NCBI GenBank assembly: GCA_900471925.1
Contig: UCGV01000024.1
Coordinates: forward strand, 248,001 to 312,000
Source: Hyphomicrobiales bacterium
GTDB taxonomy: Bacteria; Pseudomonadota; Alphaproteobacteria; Rhizobiales; Rhizobiaceae
DNA length: 64,000 nucleotides
Direction: 5' to 3'
Shown: positions 24,874 through 33,936 of the stretch, one piece after another
Numbering within the stretch: the first letter of the stretch is position 1
Layout of the letters: every line of letters starts with the position of its first letter
The notes under the pieces: generated by a model
Databases searched by the model: none
Told to the model about the DNA's origin: nothing
What the model saw: the letters and a program-made list of their open reading frames with translations, nothing else
Position numbers and translations under genes: made by a program

Positions 24874-25671
24874 ATGGCTGGAGAATATAAGGGTACGGCG
24901 CTGGTCACGGGCGCATCATCCGGCATCGGCGCCGTCTATGCGCATCGTCTGGCAAAGCAGGGCTACAATCTCATCCTCGTTGCCCGCAATGGCGAGCGGC
25001 TGAAGACACTGGCGAGCCGGCTGACCGATGAGACCGGCCGCACCGTGGAGACACTATCCGCCGATCTCGGCAAGAAGGATGATCTCGCCAGGGTGGAGAA
25101 GGTGCTCAAGGAAGATCAGAGCATTACGATGCTGGTCAACAATGCCGGCTTCGGCGGTACGGCGCCGCTGCTCGGCTCCGACGTCGACAAGATGCAGGAG
25201 ATGATCGAGCTCAACGTGACGGCGCTGACGCGGCTTACCTATGCCGCGGTGCCGGGATTTGTCGCTCGCGGCGGCGGTACGATCATCAACATTGCTTCGA
25301 TCGTGGCGATCGCACCTGAAGTCCTGAACGGCGTCTATGGCGGATCGAAAGCCTTCGTGCTCGCCTTCAGCCAATCGCTCAAGCATGAGCTTGCAGACAA
25401 GAATATCCGCATCCAGGCTGTGCTGCCGGGTGCTACGGCGACCGAGTTCTGGGGCATTGCCGGCACGCCGGTCGAGCACCTGCCGGGCGAAATCGTCATG
25501 TCGGCGGAGAACATGGTCGATGCTTCGCTGGCGGGTCTTGCCGCAGGCGAATTTGCGACGATCCCGGCACTTGAGGATGCCGGCCTGCTTGACGCCTATG
25601 AACAGGCCCGCCAGGCATTGATGCCGAACCTGTCGCGTTCGGTACCGGCCCAGCGTTACAAGGTGGCCTGA
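24874..25671 (+). CDS. Short-chain dehydrogenase/reductase
   Basis: A 265-residue classical SDR. The cofactor motif is TGASSGIG (about residues 12-19), the NAG motif is LVNNAGFGG, and the catalytic tyrosine and lysine are in the short form YGGSK, with NIASIVAIAPEVLNGVYGGSK. It resembles the DltE/YqjQ group. NADPH use is likely because the residue region after the first strand is ARNGERL. The substrate is unknown. GGAGAAACG precedes the ATG. It is probably controlled by the divergent GlxA-type regulator. Confidence 0.88.
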   Translation: MAGEYKGTALVTGASSGIGAVYAHRLAKQGYNLILVARNGERLKTLASRLTDETGRTVETLSADLGKKDDLARVEKVLKEDQSITMLVNNAGFGGTAPLLGSDVDKMQEMIELNVTALTRLTYAAVPGFVARGGGTIINIASIVAIAPEVLNGVYGGSKAFVLAFSQSLKHELADKNIRIQAVLPGATATEFWGIAGTPVEHLPGEIVMSAENMVDASLAGLAAGEFATIPALEDAGLLDAYEQARQALMPNLSRSVPAQRYKVA

Positions 25672-25694
25672 GAAATAAAGTCGTAACGGGAGTT

Positions 25695-25717
25695 GTCCGC
25701 GGCAGGCTGCCGCGGAC
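25695..25717. terminator. Hairpin between convergent SDR and threonine dehydratase genes
   Basis: GTCCGCGGCA and TGCCGCGGAC form a perfect 10-bp stem around GGC. The T run is poor on both sides, but its place between two gene ends fits a shared terminator. Confidence 0.6.
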
Positions 25718-25723
25718 ATTCTG

Positions 25724-26698
25724 TTAGCCGAAGCGCTCGAGCGCCGTCGTGAACACGTCGGCATCGATATTGCCGCCCGACGTGACGACGACGGCCGCAT
25801 CGCTGTTGAGCTGGTCGCCGTGGAAGAGAGCTGCGGCTAGCGCCACGGCTCCGCCCGGCTCGACGACGATCTTGAGGCGGGTGAAGGCAAGCGCCACGGC
25901 GCGCAGCGCCTCGTCGTCGGTGACGACGATACCCTGTCCGGCCAGACGCCTCAGGATCGGGAAGGTGATGTTGCCGGGCTGCGGCGTGACGATCGCATCG
26001 CAGATCGAGCCGGTCATCGCGGCATTGCGCTCGATCTTGCCTGAGGCGAGCGAGCGCGTCGTGTCGTCGAAATTCTCAGGCTCGCAGGGGCGGACACGGA
26101 AGCCCGGCGCGCTTGCTTCCAGGGCCAGAGCAATGCCGGCGCTCAGGCCGCCGCCGCCGCAGGGAACGAGGACTTCGGCATTCTTGACGCCTTCTTCTTC
26201 GGCCTGTTCGGCGATCTCCAGCCCGGTCGTGCCCTGGCCGGCGATAACGAGCGGTTCGTCAAACGGCTTGATCAGCGTCAGGCCGCGTTCGGCCGAGAGT
26301 TTCGCGCCGATCTCGTCGCGGTCTTCGTTGGCGCGGTCATAGAGCACAACTTCAGCGCCGAAGGCGCGTGTATTGGCAATCTTCAGCTTCGGCGCGTCGC
26401 TTGGCATGATGATGACGCTGGGGACACCGTGCAGGCGGGCGGCAAGGGCAACACCTTGAGCATGGTTGCCGGAGGAGAAGGCGATCACGCCCTTCTTGCG
26501 CGTTTCCGGATCGAGGCCGGAGACGGCGGACCAGCCGCCGCGGAACTTGAAGGAGCCGGAATGCTGCAGGCATTCGGCCTTCACGAACAGCCTTCGGCCG
26601 GCGATTTCATCGAGGAACGGGGAGGAGAGGAGCGGTGTGCGCCGTGCGTGTCCGCGCAGGCGGGCCCGGGCGGCAACGATCATTTCAATGGAAGCCAT
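25724..26698 (-). CDS. Threonine/serine dehydratase-like PLP enzyme
   Basis: A 324-residue fold-type II PLP enzyme without a C-terminal regulatory domain, so the catabolic or serine-racemase type rather than IlvA. The PLP lysine is in HSGSFKFRGGW, with SSGNHAQGVALAA, the phosphate loop CGGGGLSAGI, and the end VVTSGGNIDADVF. It deaminates Thr or Ser to the 2-oxo acid; hydroxyaspartate activity is also seen in relatives. ATG 26698 has AGAAGAGA upstream. Confidence 0.88.
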   Translation of the reverse strand: MASIEMIVAARARLRGHARRTPLLSSPFLDEIAGRRLFVKAECLQHSGSFKFRGGWSAVSGLDPETRKKGVIAFSSGNHAQGVALAARLHGVPSVIIMPSDAPKLKIANTRAFGAEVVLYDRANEDRDEIGAKLSAERGLTLIKPFDEPLVIAGQGTTGLEIAEQAEEEGVKNAEVLVPCGGGGLSAGIALALEASAPGFRVRPCEPENFDDTTRSLASGKIERNAAMTGSICDAIVTPQPGNITFPILRRLAGQGIVVTDDEALRAVALAFTRLKIVVEPGGAVALAAALFHGDQLNSDAAVVVTSGGNIDADVFTTALERFG

Positions 26699-26766
26699 GG
26701 GAATCTCTTCTGCTTGATGCCGATCATGCATAGAGCGCGCATCTTTGCTTGTGAACGGCGACTTTG

Positions 26767-27828
26767 TCACCGTGACATGAATACGACGTTCGATGTCGCG
26801 CCACCCGATTCCCCCGGGACGCGCCGTTTTCTGAACTGTGTCGGGCTCTCGCCATTCATGCGCGCGAATTCGCGGTTGAAGTTGGACTTGCTGATGAAGC
26901 CGGAGTCGAACATCACCTGCGTGATCGGATGATCGGTGCCGACCAGCTGTTCGCAGGCGGCGCGAATGCGGAAGTCGTTCACATATTGCGAGACGCTCAT
27001 GGCGTGGATGCGGTTGACGGCGGTGGAGACGCGCCGGGCGGGCAGGTTCATCTTGCGGGCGATCCGGGCCAGGTTGAGATCGGGATCACGATAGAGCTGG
27101 CGGGTGCGCATCAGCGTATCGAGGGCGGCGGCGACCGCTCCATCCTCCTCTGTTGCCGGCGGCGGGGGCGGCGGCTCGGCTGATATCGCCTCCACGCTGC
27201 TGCCGCCGCTTGCCACCGAGGCGGCGGTGCCGAGGATCAGGAGCGCGATGACATTGCCGAGCGCGACGATGGCGCTGGCGTGGATGCCCCCGGTCCTGGT
27301 AAAGTCGAAGCCGATAATGACGTCGGTAACTGCCGAGGCGATGAGGGCGAAGCCGGTAATTTTCAGCGAGCGATAGGAAAGGACCGCACCGTCGAGGCGG
27401 GAGGAAATAAGCGCATCCGGCCCATGCCGGGCAAGCCAGAGCAGGGCAGTGCCGTAGCCGAGGAAGATCAGGATAATGGCGAGGCTGATCGGCTCGGGAT
27501 AGAGGGCAATGAACACGGCGATGGTGGCTGTTGGCAGAAGATGCGGCCAGAATCGCGAAAGGGTCGGCTGCTCTTCCATCGCCAGTCCCTTGAAGCAGAC
27601 CCAGGCAAGTGCTGCGATCGTCGTCGCGATCAGTGACTGGAGTGGCATGACTTCGATCACGTCGTAACCCCAGCGAACACCGATCACCAGGGATTGCAGG
27701 ACGTAAAGGCCGATCAGCAGCAGGAAGGGCCGTTTTTCGGCAAGCGTACCATCCCCCTGCCGCAGCATGCGGATGAGCAGGATGGCAAGCAGGAGAGCCA
27801 CGACAAAGGGTAGGGGAACGAAGATCAT
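26767..27828 (-). CDS. Membrane-bound AraC-family regulator with seven hydrophobic segments
   Basis: A 353-residue protein. Seven hydrophobic stretches fill residues 1-225 (first MIFVPLPFVVALLLAILLI, last AIVALGNVIALLILGTAASVA). A linker with six prolines in a row follows, then an AraC-type HTH domain (about 245-345: LNLARIARKMNLPARRVSTAVN; PITQVMFDSGFISKSNFNREF). The design suggests an integral membrane sensor that binds DNA directly. It is divergent from the secreted protein at 27978. ATG 27828 was chosen because the first segment starts there; its ribosome site is weak. Confidence 0.85.
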   Translation of the reverse strand: MIFVPLPFVVALLLAILLIRMLRQGDGTLAEKRPFLLLIGLYVLQSLVIGVRWGYDVIEVMPLQSLIATTIAALAWVCFKGLAMEEQPTLSRFWPHLLPTATIAVFIALYPEPISLAIILIFLGYGTALLWLARHGPDALISSRLDGAVLSYRSLKITGFALIASAVTDVIIGFDFTRTGGIHASAIVALGNVIALLILGTAASVASGGSSVEAISAEPPPPPPATEEDGAVAAALDTLMRTRQLYRDPDLNLARIARKMNLPARRVSTAVNRIHAMSVSQYVNDFRIRAACEQLVGTDHPITQVMFDSGFISKSNFNREFARMNGESPTQFRKRRVPGESGGATSNVVFMSR

Positions 27829-27977
27829 CGGCGATATCCGGTAGCAACAATGATCGCAGGATGAACCCGATTGCGTTCGCGGTCGACCCGGATCGTGATC
27901 GAGGTCTCGAATGAGAGGCCTAAAACCCATCCTGAGCCTGCCTTCGACAGGAAGGTTTCATTCATGGATGGCTCCTG

Positions 27978-28679
27978 ATGTTCATTCTTCTTGTGATGCC
28001 GCTGCTGCTGACGGTGTCTGCGCTGCCGGACAATGTATCGGCGACGGCAATTCCGGATCTTCCCGGGGTGCGGGCGGTCGCCATCAGCGGCGATGCAAGC
28101 TCGATCAATATTACGACACGCAACGATCAGCCCTATGGCGCATCGCTCGGCGGCCGGCGGAAAGGCTGGTTCGCATCCTGGTATTCGAGCTGGTACTTCG
28201 CCGATTGCCGGGACAATAGCGACATGTGGGTCGATGGCACGGTCCTGCATATCGATATCAACGCGTCGTCCTGGCTCGACCCGTCTGATTGCGTGATCGA
28301 ACTCAATGCCAATCTACCCGCGGGCGCGGCCGTCAGGATCGACCAGAGCGCTTTCACTGCAAGGCTGAATGGCCGTTTCTCCGATCTCGCCATTGCCGGA
28401 AAGGCCGCCGACATCACCTTTGGCGGTCATGCCAGCGGCATCGATATTCGCGCTGACGCCGTGCGGGCGTCGCTTGATTTCGACAGGGTCGAGGCCGACG
28501 AGATCGTGTCGATCCGCGCTCGCGCACTCGATGCCGATCTTGGCTTCGGAAGCAATGTACCTGTCGATTACAGGGTGAACGCAAAAGCATCCTGGGTCGA
28601 TGCCCGGCAGCCGAGCGTGCCGGGCGCGAAGCCGCGCGTCGAGATCGACGGCGATTTCGTCCGGGTCAGGATCCGCTGA
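27978..28679 (+). CDS. Secreted beta-rich protein of unknown function
   Basis: A 233-residue protein starting with a signal peptide (MFILLVMPLLLTVSALPDNVSA). Residues about 25-100 carry Trp/Tyr-rich sequence (GWFASWYSSWYFADCRDNSD), and the rest alternates hydrophobic and polar residues in short repeats (ARLNGRFSDLAIAGKAADITF, ASGIDIRADAVRASLDFDRV), as in a beta-helix or DUF4097-like adhesin fold. Three cysteines suggest a disulphide. It is divergent from the membrane AraC regulator, which may control it. I do not recognise a named family. Confidence 0.65.
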   Translation: MFILLVMPLLLTVSALPDNVSATAIPDLPGVRAVAISGDASSINITTRNDQPYGASLGGRRKGWFASWYSSWYFADCRDNSDMWVDGTVLHIDINASSWLDPSDCVIELNANLPAGAAVRIDQSAFTARLNGRFSDLAIAGKAADITFGGHASGIDIRADAVRASLDFDRVEADEIVSIRARALDADLGFGSNVPVDYRVNAKASWVDARQPSVPGAKPRVEIDGDFVRVRIR

Positions 28680-28688
28680 TGCCGGGAT

Positions 28689-30431
28689 TCAATAACCGTT
28701 GGCGGAGCCTTCGGCGGCGCGGTTGTCCATCGCGCCGTTGTAGCGCGCGCCGCCGCCCTTCTCGATCGCTGAAAGGCTCTTGCCGCCGACGAGTATACCA
28801 GCCGCCTGTCCCCAGACCGGCGTATCATTGCCGCCATCGAGTTTGTAACCCATCGCGGCCAATGCCTTTTCGGTATCCGGCGAAAGCGCGTAGGGTTCCA
28901 TATAGACCGTGTCCGGCTGCCATTGATGATGGATGCGCGGAGCATTCACCGCCTGGCTGATATCCATGCCGAAATCGACGACGTTGAGGATCGCTTCCAG
29001 CGTGATCGTGATGATGCGCGAGCCACCGGGGCTGCCGATCACCATGAAGGGCTTGCCGTCCTTGGTCACGATCGTCGGGCTCATCGAAGAGAGCGGCGTC
29101 TTCTTCGGGGCGATGGCATTGGCCTCGCCCTGGACGAGACCGTAGAGGTTCGGCACGCCGGGCTTGGAGGTGAAGTCGTCCATCTCGTTGTTCAGCAGCA
29201 CGCCGGTACCGGGGGCGACGACGCCGGCGCCGAAGGAGCCGTTCAGAGTATAGGTGACGGCGACGGCATTGCCCTCGTCGTCGATGATCGAATAATGCGT
29301 TGTCTCGGTGCTTTCCTTGCCGCCGAGAGGCTTCAAGTTGGCCGACACACCGGCCTTGTATGGGTCGATCTTGGCGCGGATATCGGCCGCGTATTTCTTG
29401 TCCAGCAGTTTCGAGACCGGGTTATCGACGAAATCGGGGTCGCCGAGCGCGGCGTTGCGGTCGACATAGGCATAACGCATGGCCTCGACCATGATGTGTA
29501 CGGCCTCGGCCGATCCGTAGCCGAGATAGGAGAGCGGATAGCTTTCGAGGACGTTCAGGATCTCGCAGATGATGACGCCGCCCGAGGAGGGCGGCGGTGA
29601 CGAGATGATGTCATAGCCGCGGTAATTGCACTCGATCGGCTTTAGTTCGCGTACCTGATATTGCTCGAAATCCTCCTTGGCGAGGATGCCGCCCTTGGCT
29701 TGGCTCGCCTTGACGATCGCTTCAGCCGGCGCGCCCTTGTAGAAGGCGTCGGGACCTTTCTCGGAGATGGATTGCAGGACCGCTGCAAGATCAGGCTGCA
29801 CCAGTTTCTCACCCGATGCATAGGGGCTGCCGCCGGGCTTCAGGAAGATCTTTGCTGCCTCTTCGTCCCTGGCGAGCCGCTTGGCACTGCTGGCAAAACC
29901 GGCCGCGTCTCCCTGCTCGAGGGTGAAGCCTTCCCTGGCATATTTCAGGGCCGGGGCGATGAGGTCTTCGCGTTTCTTGGTGCCATATTTCTCGCGGGCT
30001 GTTTCAAAGCCCATGACCGAGCCCGGCGTGCCGACGGCGAGGTAGCCATCAAGGCTGGCGCGCGGAACGATATCGCCCTTGGCATCGAGATACATGGTCT
30101 TGGTAGCGGCAAGCGGCGCGCGCTCACGGAAATCGAGGAAGGACGTTTTCCCGTCCTTCATCCGGATCGTCATGAAGCCGCCACCGCCGATATTGCCGGC
30201 TGTCGGATAGACGACGGCCAGCGCGTAACCGACCGCGACTGCGGCGTCGACGGCATTGCCGCCGCTTTTCAGCACATCGACGCCGACATCGGTCGCCAGA
30301 TGCTGGGCGGTAACGACCATGCCGTGTTCGGCTTCGACGGGCGCCGGCGATGCGGCGAAAGCCGGCAAGGGCGCAAGGCAAAGTGAAATGGCAGCGAGAA
30401 CAGAGACGGATTGTCTGGGAAGGCGGTCCAT
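28689..30431 (-). CDS. ggt: Gamma-glutamyltransferase
   Basis: A periplasmic enzyme that cleaves the gamma-glutamyl bond of glutathione and related peptides. The signal peptide ends LPAFAAS (about residue 27). The 580-residue precursor cuts itself before Thr378 in ESTETTHYSIIDDEGNAV, giving a large subunit of about 377 and a small one of 203 residues. Other sites are FLDFRERAP (substrate arginine), the GNAVAVTYTLNGSFGAGVV segment and GSPGGSRIITI. The gene ends 9 bases from the convergent secreted-protein gene. Confidence 0.95.
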   Translation of the reverse strand: MDRLPRQSVSVLAAISLCLAPLPAFAASPAPVEAEHGMVVTAQHLATDVGVDVLKSGGNAVDAAVAVGYALAVVYPTAGNIGGGGFMTIRMKDGKTSFLDFRERAPLAATKTMYLDAKGDIVPRASLDGYLAVGTPGSVMGFETAREKYGTKKREDLIAPALKYAREGFTLEQGDAAGFASSAKRLARDEEAAKIFLKPGGSPYASGEKLVQPDLAAVLQSISEKGPDAFYKGAPAEAIVKASQAKGGILAKEDFEQYQVRELKPIECNYRGYDIISSPPPSSGGVIICEILNVLESYPLSYLGYGSAEAVHIMVEAMRYAYVDRNAALGDPDFVDNPVSKLLDKKYAADIRAKIDPYKAGVSANLKPLGGKESTETTHYSIIDDEGNAVAVTYTLNGSFGAGVVAPGTGVLLNNEMDDFTSKPGVPNLYGLVQGEANAIAPKKTPLSSMSPTIVTKDGKPFMVIGSPGGSRIITITLEAILNVVDFGMDISQAVNAPRIHHQWQPDTVYMEPYALSPDTEKALAAMGYKLDGGNDTPVWGQAAGILVGGKSLSAIEKGGGARYNGAMDNRAAEGSANGY

Positions 30432-30538
30432 GAATTTCCCCTCGAAGGACGGCGACCACGAAGATATGGCGTTGCTTCTGCGGCAGACAATAATAGGGCG
30501 AGGAGATCGGCAAGTTTCGTGTCACCGGCTGAACCGGA

Positions 30539-30904
30539 TCAGACTGTCTCGTTGACGGCTTCCTCGGGCGTGAAAACCATGCCCGTCAGGTCCTTGTCCT
30601 TCAGGGCCGCCCATTTCAACAAGGCATCCAAAGCGGGACAAAGCGCCTGGCCCCAATCGGTCAGCCGGTATTCCACTTTGGGCGGCACCTGATGATGGAC
30701 GATGCGCAGCACGATGCCGTCATTTTCCATCTGGCGTAGCTGTTGGATCAGCATCTTCTGCGAGATCGCCGGAATGGCGCGTTCGAGATCGGAAAAGCGC
30801 AAAACCTTGCCGCCGAACAGGTGGAAGAGGATGATGAGCTTCCAGCGCCCTTCCAAAATCTTCAGCACATTTTCGACGCCGGTTGCGGCGGAATAGGGCG
30901 TCAT
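30539..30904 (-). CDS. HxlR-family winged-helix regulator
   Basis: A 121-residue HxlR/MarR-like regulator: ILEGRWKLIILFHLFGGKVLRFSDLERAIPAISQKMLIQQLRQMENDGIV and RLTDWGQALCPAL. The usual N-terminal sensing cysteine is absent (GVENVL in its place), so it may not be redox-sensitive; one cysteine remains near residue 88. It is divergent from the NTF2-SDR gene pair, and a perfect 16-bp palindrome lies 16 bases upstream of its ATG. Confidence 0.9.
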   Translation of the reverse strand: MTPYSAATGVENVLKILEGRWKLIILFHLFGGKVLRFSDLERAIPAISQKMLIQQLRQMENDGIVLRIVHHQVPPKVEYRLTDWGQALCPALDALLKWAALKDKDLTGMVFTPEEAVNETV

Positions 30905-30919
30905 CGCAGTACCTTACTT

Positions 30920-30935
30920 TCAGGTAAGTACCTGA
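30920..30935. promoter_or_regulatory. Perfect 16-bp palindrome, probable HxlR operator
   Basis: TCAGGTA-AG-TACCTGA lies in the gap between the divergent hxlR-like gene and the NTF2-SDR operon. A second related half (GTACCTTAC) lies just beside it at 30909-30917. Confidence 0.65.
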
Positions 30936-31011
30936 CTTTTTTGTAGGTTCTTGTCATTTGGTAAGCCTATGCCCATTCTTTTCGGGAAGCAACCGAAGAG
31001 GAGATTTGCCA

Positions 31012-31341
31012 GTGAGCATCGAGCTTCCGAAACCGCTGGCGGCCTATTATGCCGCCAAAAACCAGAAGGACATAGGCGGCATGCTTGCCTGCTTTGCGGC
31101 AGATGCCAGCGTGCGTGACGAGGGCGAGGACAGGCGCGGTCACGCCGAGATCCGCGGCTGGATGGAGGAGACGACGCGCAAATATGGCGTGACGGTCGAT
31201 CCGAAAGAGATTTCCGGTGAAGTCGGCAAGCCGGTCGTGGCAGCGCCGGTCGCCGGCAATTTTGCAGGCAGCCCGGTCACCCTATACTATCACTTCACAC
31301 TCGCCGGCGACTTCATTGCACATCTGGAGATCGATGCATGA
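31012..31341 (+). CDS. NTF2-like (SnoaL-type) small protein
   Basis: A 109-residue NTF2-fold protein: LAAYYAAKNQKDIGGMLACFAADASVRDEGEDRRGHAEIRGWM and the beta-strand end LYYHFTLAGDFIAHLEID. Such proteins bind or isomerise small hydrophobic molecules. The GTG at 31012 follows GAGGAG at good spacing; the open frame extends upstream without one. Its stop codon overlaps the SDR start (ATGA). Both genes are likely controlled by the divergent HxlR regulator. Confidence 0.82.
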   Translation: MSIELPKPLAAYYAAKNQKDIGGMLACFAADASVRDEGEDRRGHAEIRGWMEETTRKYGVTVDPKEISGEVGKPVVAAPVAGNFAGSPVTLYYHFTLAGDFIAHLEIDA

Positions 31342-32141
31342 CCGTCGCACCGGCATTTCCGTTCGATCCGAATGAGTTCGTCGGCAAGCGTGTGCTTGTC
31401 ACCGGCGGCACCAAGGGCATGGGCGAGGCGATCGTGCGGCGGCTTTCGGCAGCTGGCGCAACGGTTTCGACGACTGCCCGTTCGCCACTGCCGGAAGGCC
31501 AGGCGCCTGCCCTGTTCGTCCAGGCCGATATCAGTACGGCGGAAGGCGTGAACAGCGTTGCCTCGGCGGTGTTGGGGGCTTTTGGCGGGCTCGATATCCT
31601 CGTCAACAATGTCGGCGGTTCGTCAGCGCCGAGCGGCGGTTTTGCGGCCCTGACGGATGCGAATTGGCAGGCGGACATCAATGCCAACCTGCTTGCACCG
31701 GTGCGGCTCGACAGGGCATTTCTGCCTGGCATGATCGAGCGCCGCCACGGCGTCATCATCCATATTTCGTCGATCCAGAGGCGGTTGCCGCTCCATGAAG
31801 CCACGCTCGCCTATGCGGCGGCGAAGGCCGGATTGTCGAATTACAGCAAGGGACTGTCGAAGGAAGTCGGGCCGAAGGGCATTCGCGTGAATACGATCGC
31901 GCCGGGCTTCATCGAGACGACGGCGGCCACGGCGCTGATCTGCCGGATCGCCGAGGAGGCGGGCACCGATGAAGATGGTGGCCGTAAGCTGCTGATGGGC
32001 TCACTCGGCGGCATACCGATCGGTCGTCCGGGCCGTCCGGAAGAAGTGGCGGAGCTGGTGGCCTTTCTGGCCTCGCCCCGCGCCGCCTCCATTCACGGCG
32101 CGGAATACACGATCGATGGCGGCACCGTTCCGACGGTGTGA
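31338..32141 (+). CDS. Short-chain dehydrogenase/reductase
   Basis: A 267-residue classical SDR with TGGTKGMGE (cofactor loop), LVNNVGG, a catalytic serine in HISSIQRR, YAAAK for tyrosine and lysine, and IAPGFIET, ending with the family tail EYTIDGGTVPTV. It is coupled to the NTF2-like gene by a four-base overlap. Its last 49 bases overlap the 3' end of the convergent alpha/beta hydrolase gene. The substrate is unknown. Confidence 0.9.
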   Translation: MTVAPAFPFDPNEFVGKRVLVTGGTKGMGEAIVRRLSAAGATVSTTARSPLPEGQAPALFVQADISTAEGVNSVASAVLGAFGGLDILVNNVGGSSAPSGGFAALTDANWQADINANLLAPVRLDRAFLPGMIERRHGVIIHISSIQRRLPLHEATLAYAAAKAGLSNYSKGLSKEVGPKGIRVNTIAPGFIETTAATALICRIAEEAGTDEDGGRKLLMGSLGGIPIGRPGRPEEVAELVAFLASPRAASIHGAEYTIDGGTVPTV

Positions 32142-33142
32142 TCGACGGGAGCGCCGGCAAGCCTTGCTTCCGCCTTGCGCGCGATCGCCGGGAGGTCGCG
32201 CGGTTTGCCGGCAATCTCTTCGAGGGCGGCAATGGCAACGTCGGTCGCAAGGTAATCCGGCTTGTGGCCGACGCCTTTGACCGTGATCAGTTCCGATCCC
32301 TTGATGTCGCGCGCCAGACCCCGCGAATGCAAGTGTTCCCAAACGATCTCGTCCCTGTCGCCGGTGATGATGACGGTCGGCGCGTCGATTTCGGCATAGT
32401 GCCGCGCGTTGGCCACCAGATATTTGTGGAGTCGCTTCAAGTCGGTGGCGTTGTTGTAGAAGGCGCGCGGCCTGAGGACCAGCGACGGGCCGGTCTTGGC
32501 GACATAGTCTGACGGCCGCGGATTGGGGTGGAAGACGTTCAGCGTGCCTTGCTCCAGCCGCTGCAGGCCGAGGGGCACGACGACGACGTGATTGAAGAGC
32601 CAGCCTATAATATGGGCTGACGCAACATGATAATACCAGTCAATGCCGCCGGGCCAGGGATGGGAGGCCGGGGCGAGGAACAGGAGGCCTGCGGTCTTGT
32701 CCGGGTGGCGAACTCCAAAGGCTGCGGCAATGGCGCCGCCGAAGGAGTGGCCTATGATGATGGCCTTTTCGATACCGCGCTTTTCCATAAGCCTGGCAAT
32801 CGCGTCGGCCTGGCCCGAGGGAAGAGCATTTTCGTCGCCGCCTCGATCCGAGTAGCCGTGACCGGGCCGATCGACGAAGAGCATCTCGGCGCGGCCTTCC
32901 AGCGGCTGGCGGAATGCGCCCATCTGGTCCAGCAGATTGCCGCTCGCGCCGTGGATGAAGACCAGCGGCGGCAGATCTGCGGTATCGGGGCGGGGGACGT
33001 GAACGGCATTCAAGCGATAGCCGCCGATATCCGTCAATTCGCCGATATTCGGATAGGCATGCTCGAACTGCCAAGCCTTGTAGGAGGAGTAGCCGATGGC
33101 GGCGGCGATAGGCGCGAGAAGGGCGGAAACTTCGGCAAGCAT
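32093..33142 (-). CDS. Alpha/beta hydrolase
   Basis: A 349-residue hydrolase with a hydrophobic N-terminus (LLAPIAAAIGYSSYKAWQF) that may anchor it in the membrane. The oxyanion region is PLVFIHGASGNLLDQ, the nucleophile serine is in IIIGHSFGGAIAAAFG, the acid is in TVIITGDRDEIV, and the histidine is in VKGVGHKPDYL. The fold is typical of epoxide-hydrolase/haloperoxidase-like enzymes; the substrate is open. The 3' end overlaps the SDR gene on the other strand. Confidence 0.88.
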   Translation of the reverse strand: MLAEVSALLAPIAAAIGYSSYKAWQFEHAYPNIGELTDIGGYRLNAVHVPRPDTADLPPLVFIHGASGNLLDQMGAFRQPLEGRAEMLFVDRPGHGYSDRGGDENALPSGQADAIARLMEKRGIEKAIIIGHSFGGAIAAAFGVRHPDKTAGLLFLAPASHPWPGGIDWYYHVASAHIIGWLFNHVVVVPLGLQRLEQGTLNVFHPNPRPSDYVAKTGPSLVLRPRAFYNNATDLKRLHKYLVANARHYAEIDAPTVIITGDRDEIVWEHLHSRGLARDIKGSELITVKGVGHKPDYLATDVAIAALEEIAGKPRDLPAIARKAEARLAGAPVDHTVGTVPPSIVYSAP

Positions 33143-33219
33143 GGCTTCAACCGGACAACAACAAGATCATCAGCTAAAATTGTGCGTCTTTTTACGTCGT
33201 CAAGTCGACGGCGGATCTC

Positions 33220-33837
33220 TCAGGTGCGGCTGCCGGCAAGCTTTTCCGTCAACTTGCTGACCTGATCCTGCGCGTCGCGATCGGCGGGATAGATATCGAG
33301 CACACGCTCCCACGCCTTCAGGGTGATTGCATCATTGCCTGTCGTCGCCAGGATTGCCGCCATGCCGGACAGCGCGCCGAAATGCCGGGGCTCAAGCTTC
33401 AGCACCTGCTCGATATCGGTCATCGACTTACGATAGTTGCCGAGCACGAAGTTCAGTGTGGCGCGGCGATTCCAGCTTTCCGGATAGGTCGGCTTCAGGG
33501 CGATGGCTTCGTCGAGAAAATCGAGTGCGGCAGGATTGCGCTTTTCCTCGATCGCCTTGTCTGCCCATTGCATCAGGAGGTTGATCGTCGCGCTGTCGGA
33601 ATCGTTCCATTCCGAGCGGATCTGATTGGCAATGCTGCTCGCCTTGTCGGGATCGCGCTCACGCTTCAATTGCGCGTAGAGCTGGTCGAGACGCTGTGTC
33701 GGGGACGAATCGGTATTGTCAGGCTGCTCGACAATAACGTCCTTCTGCTGTGCGACAGCGGGAAGGGCAGGGACAAGCAGGCTGAGAGCAAGCGGCACAG
33801 CCGCCGAGGTCATAGCTAAAAGACGCATGGCGGACAT
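33220..33837 (-). CDS. Exported tetratricopeptide-repeat protein
   Basis: A 205-residue protein with a signal peptide (about residues 1-28, MTSAAVPLALSLLVPALPAVAQ) and a helical body with about two to three TPR units (AALDFLDEAIALKPTYPESWNRRATLNFVLGNYRKSMTD split over two helices; then VLKLEPRHFGALSGMAAIL). It is probably a periplasmic scaffold. The start is ATG 33837 or 33828; both give the same signal. Confidence 0.78.
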   Translation of the reverse strand: MSAMRLLAMTSAAVPLALSLLVPALPAVAQQKDVIVEQPDNTDSSPTQRLDQLYAQLKRERDPDKASSIANQIRSEWNDSDSATINLLMQWADKAIEEKRNPAALDFLDEAIALKPTYPESWNRRATLNFVLGNYRKSMTDIEQVLKLEPRHFGALSGMAAILATTGNDAITLKAWERVLDIYPADRDAQDQVSKLTEKLAGSRT

Positions 33838-33936
33838 ATTAGCCCGCCATTGCCGAAGATCAAACAAATTTGACGTGATCACCGAAGCAACCAACCGGTA
33901 TGCCCGCCCGCGAGCAGGCAAACCGGAGACGCGCAA

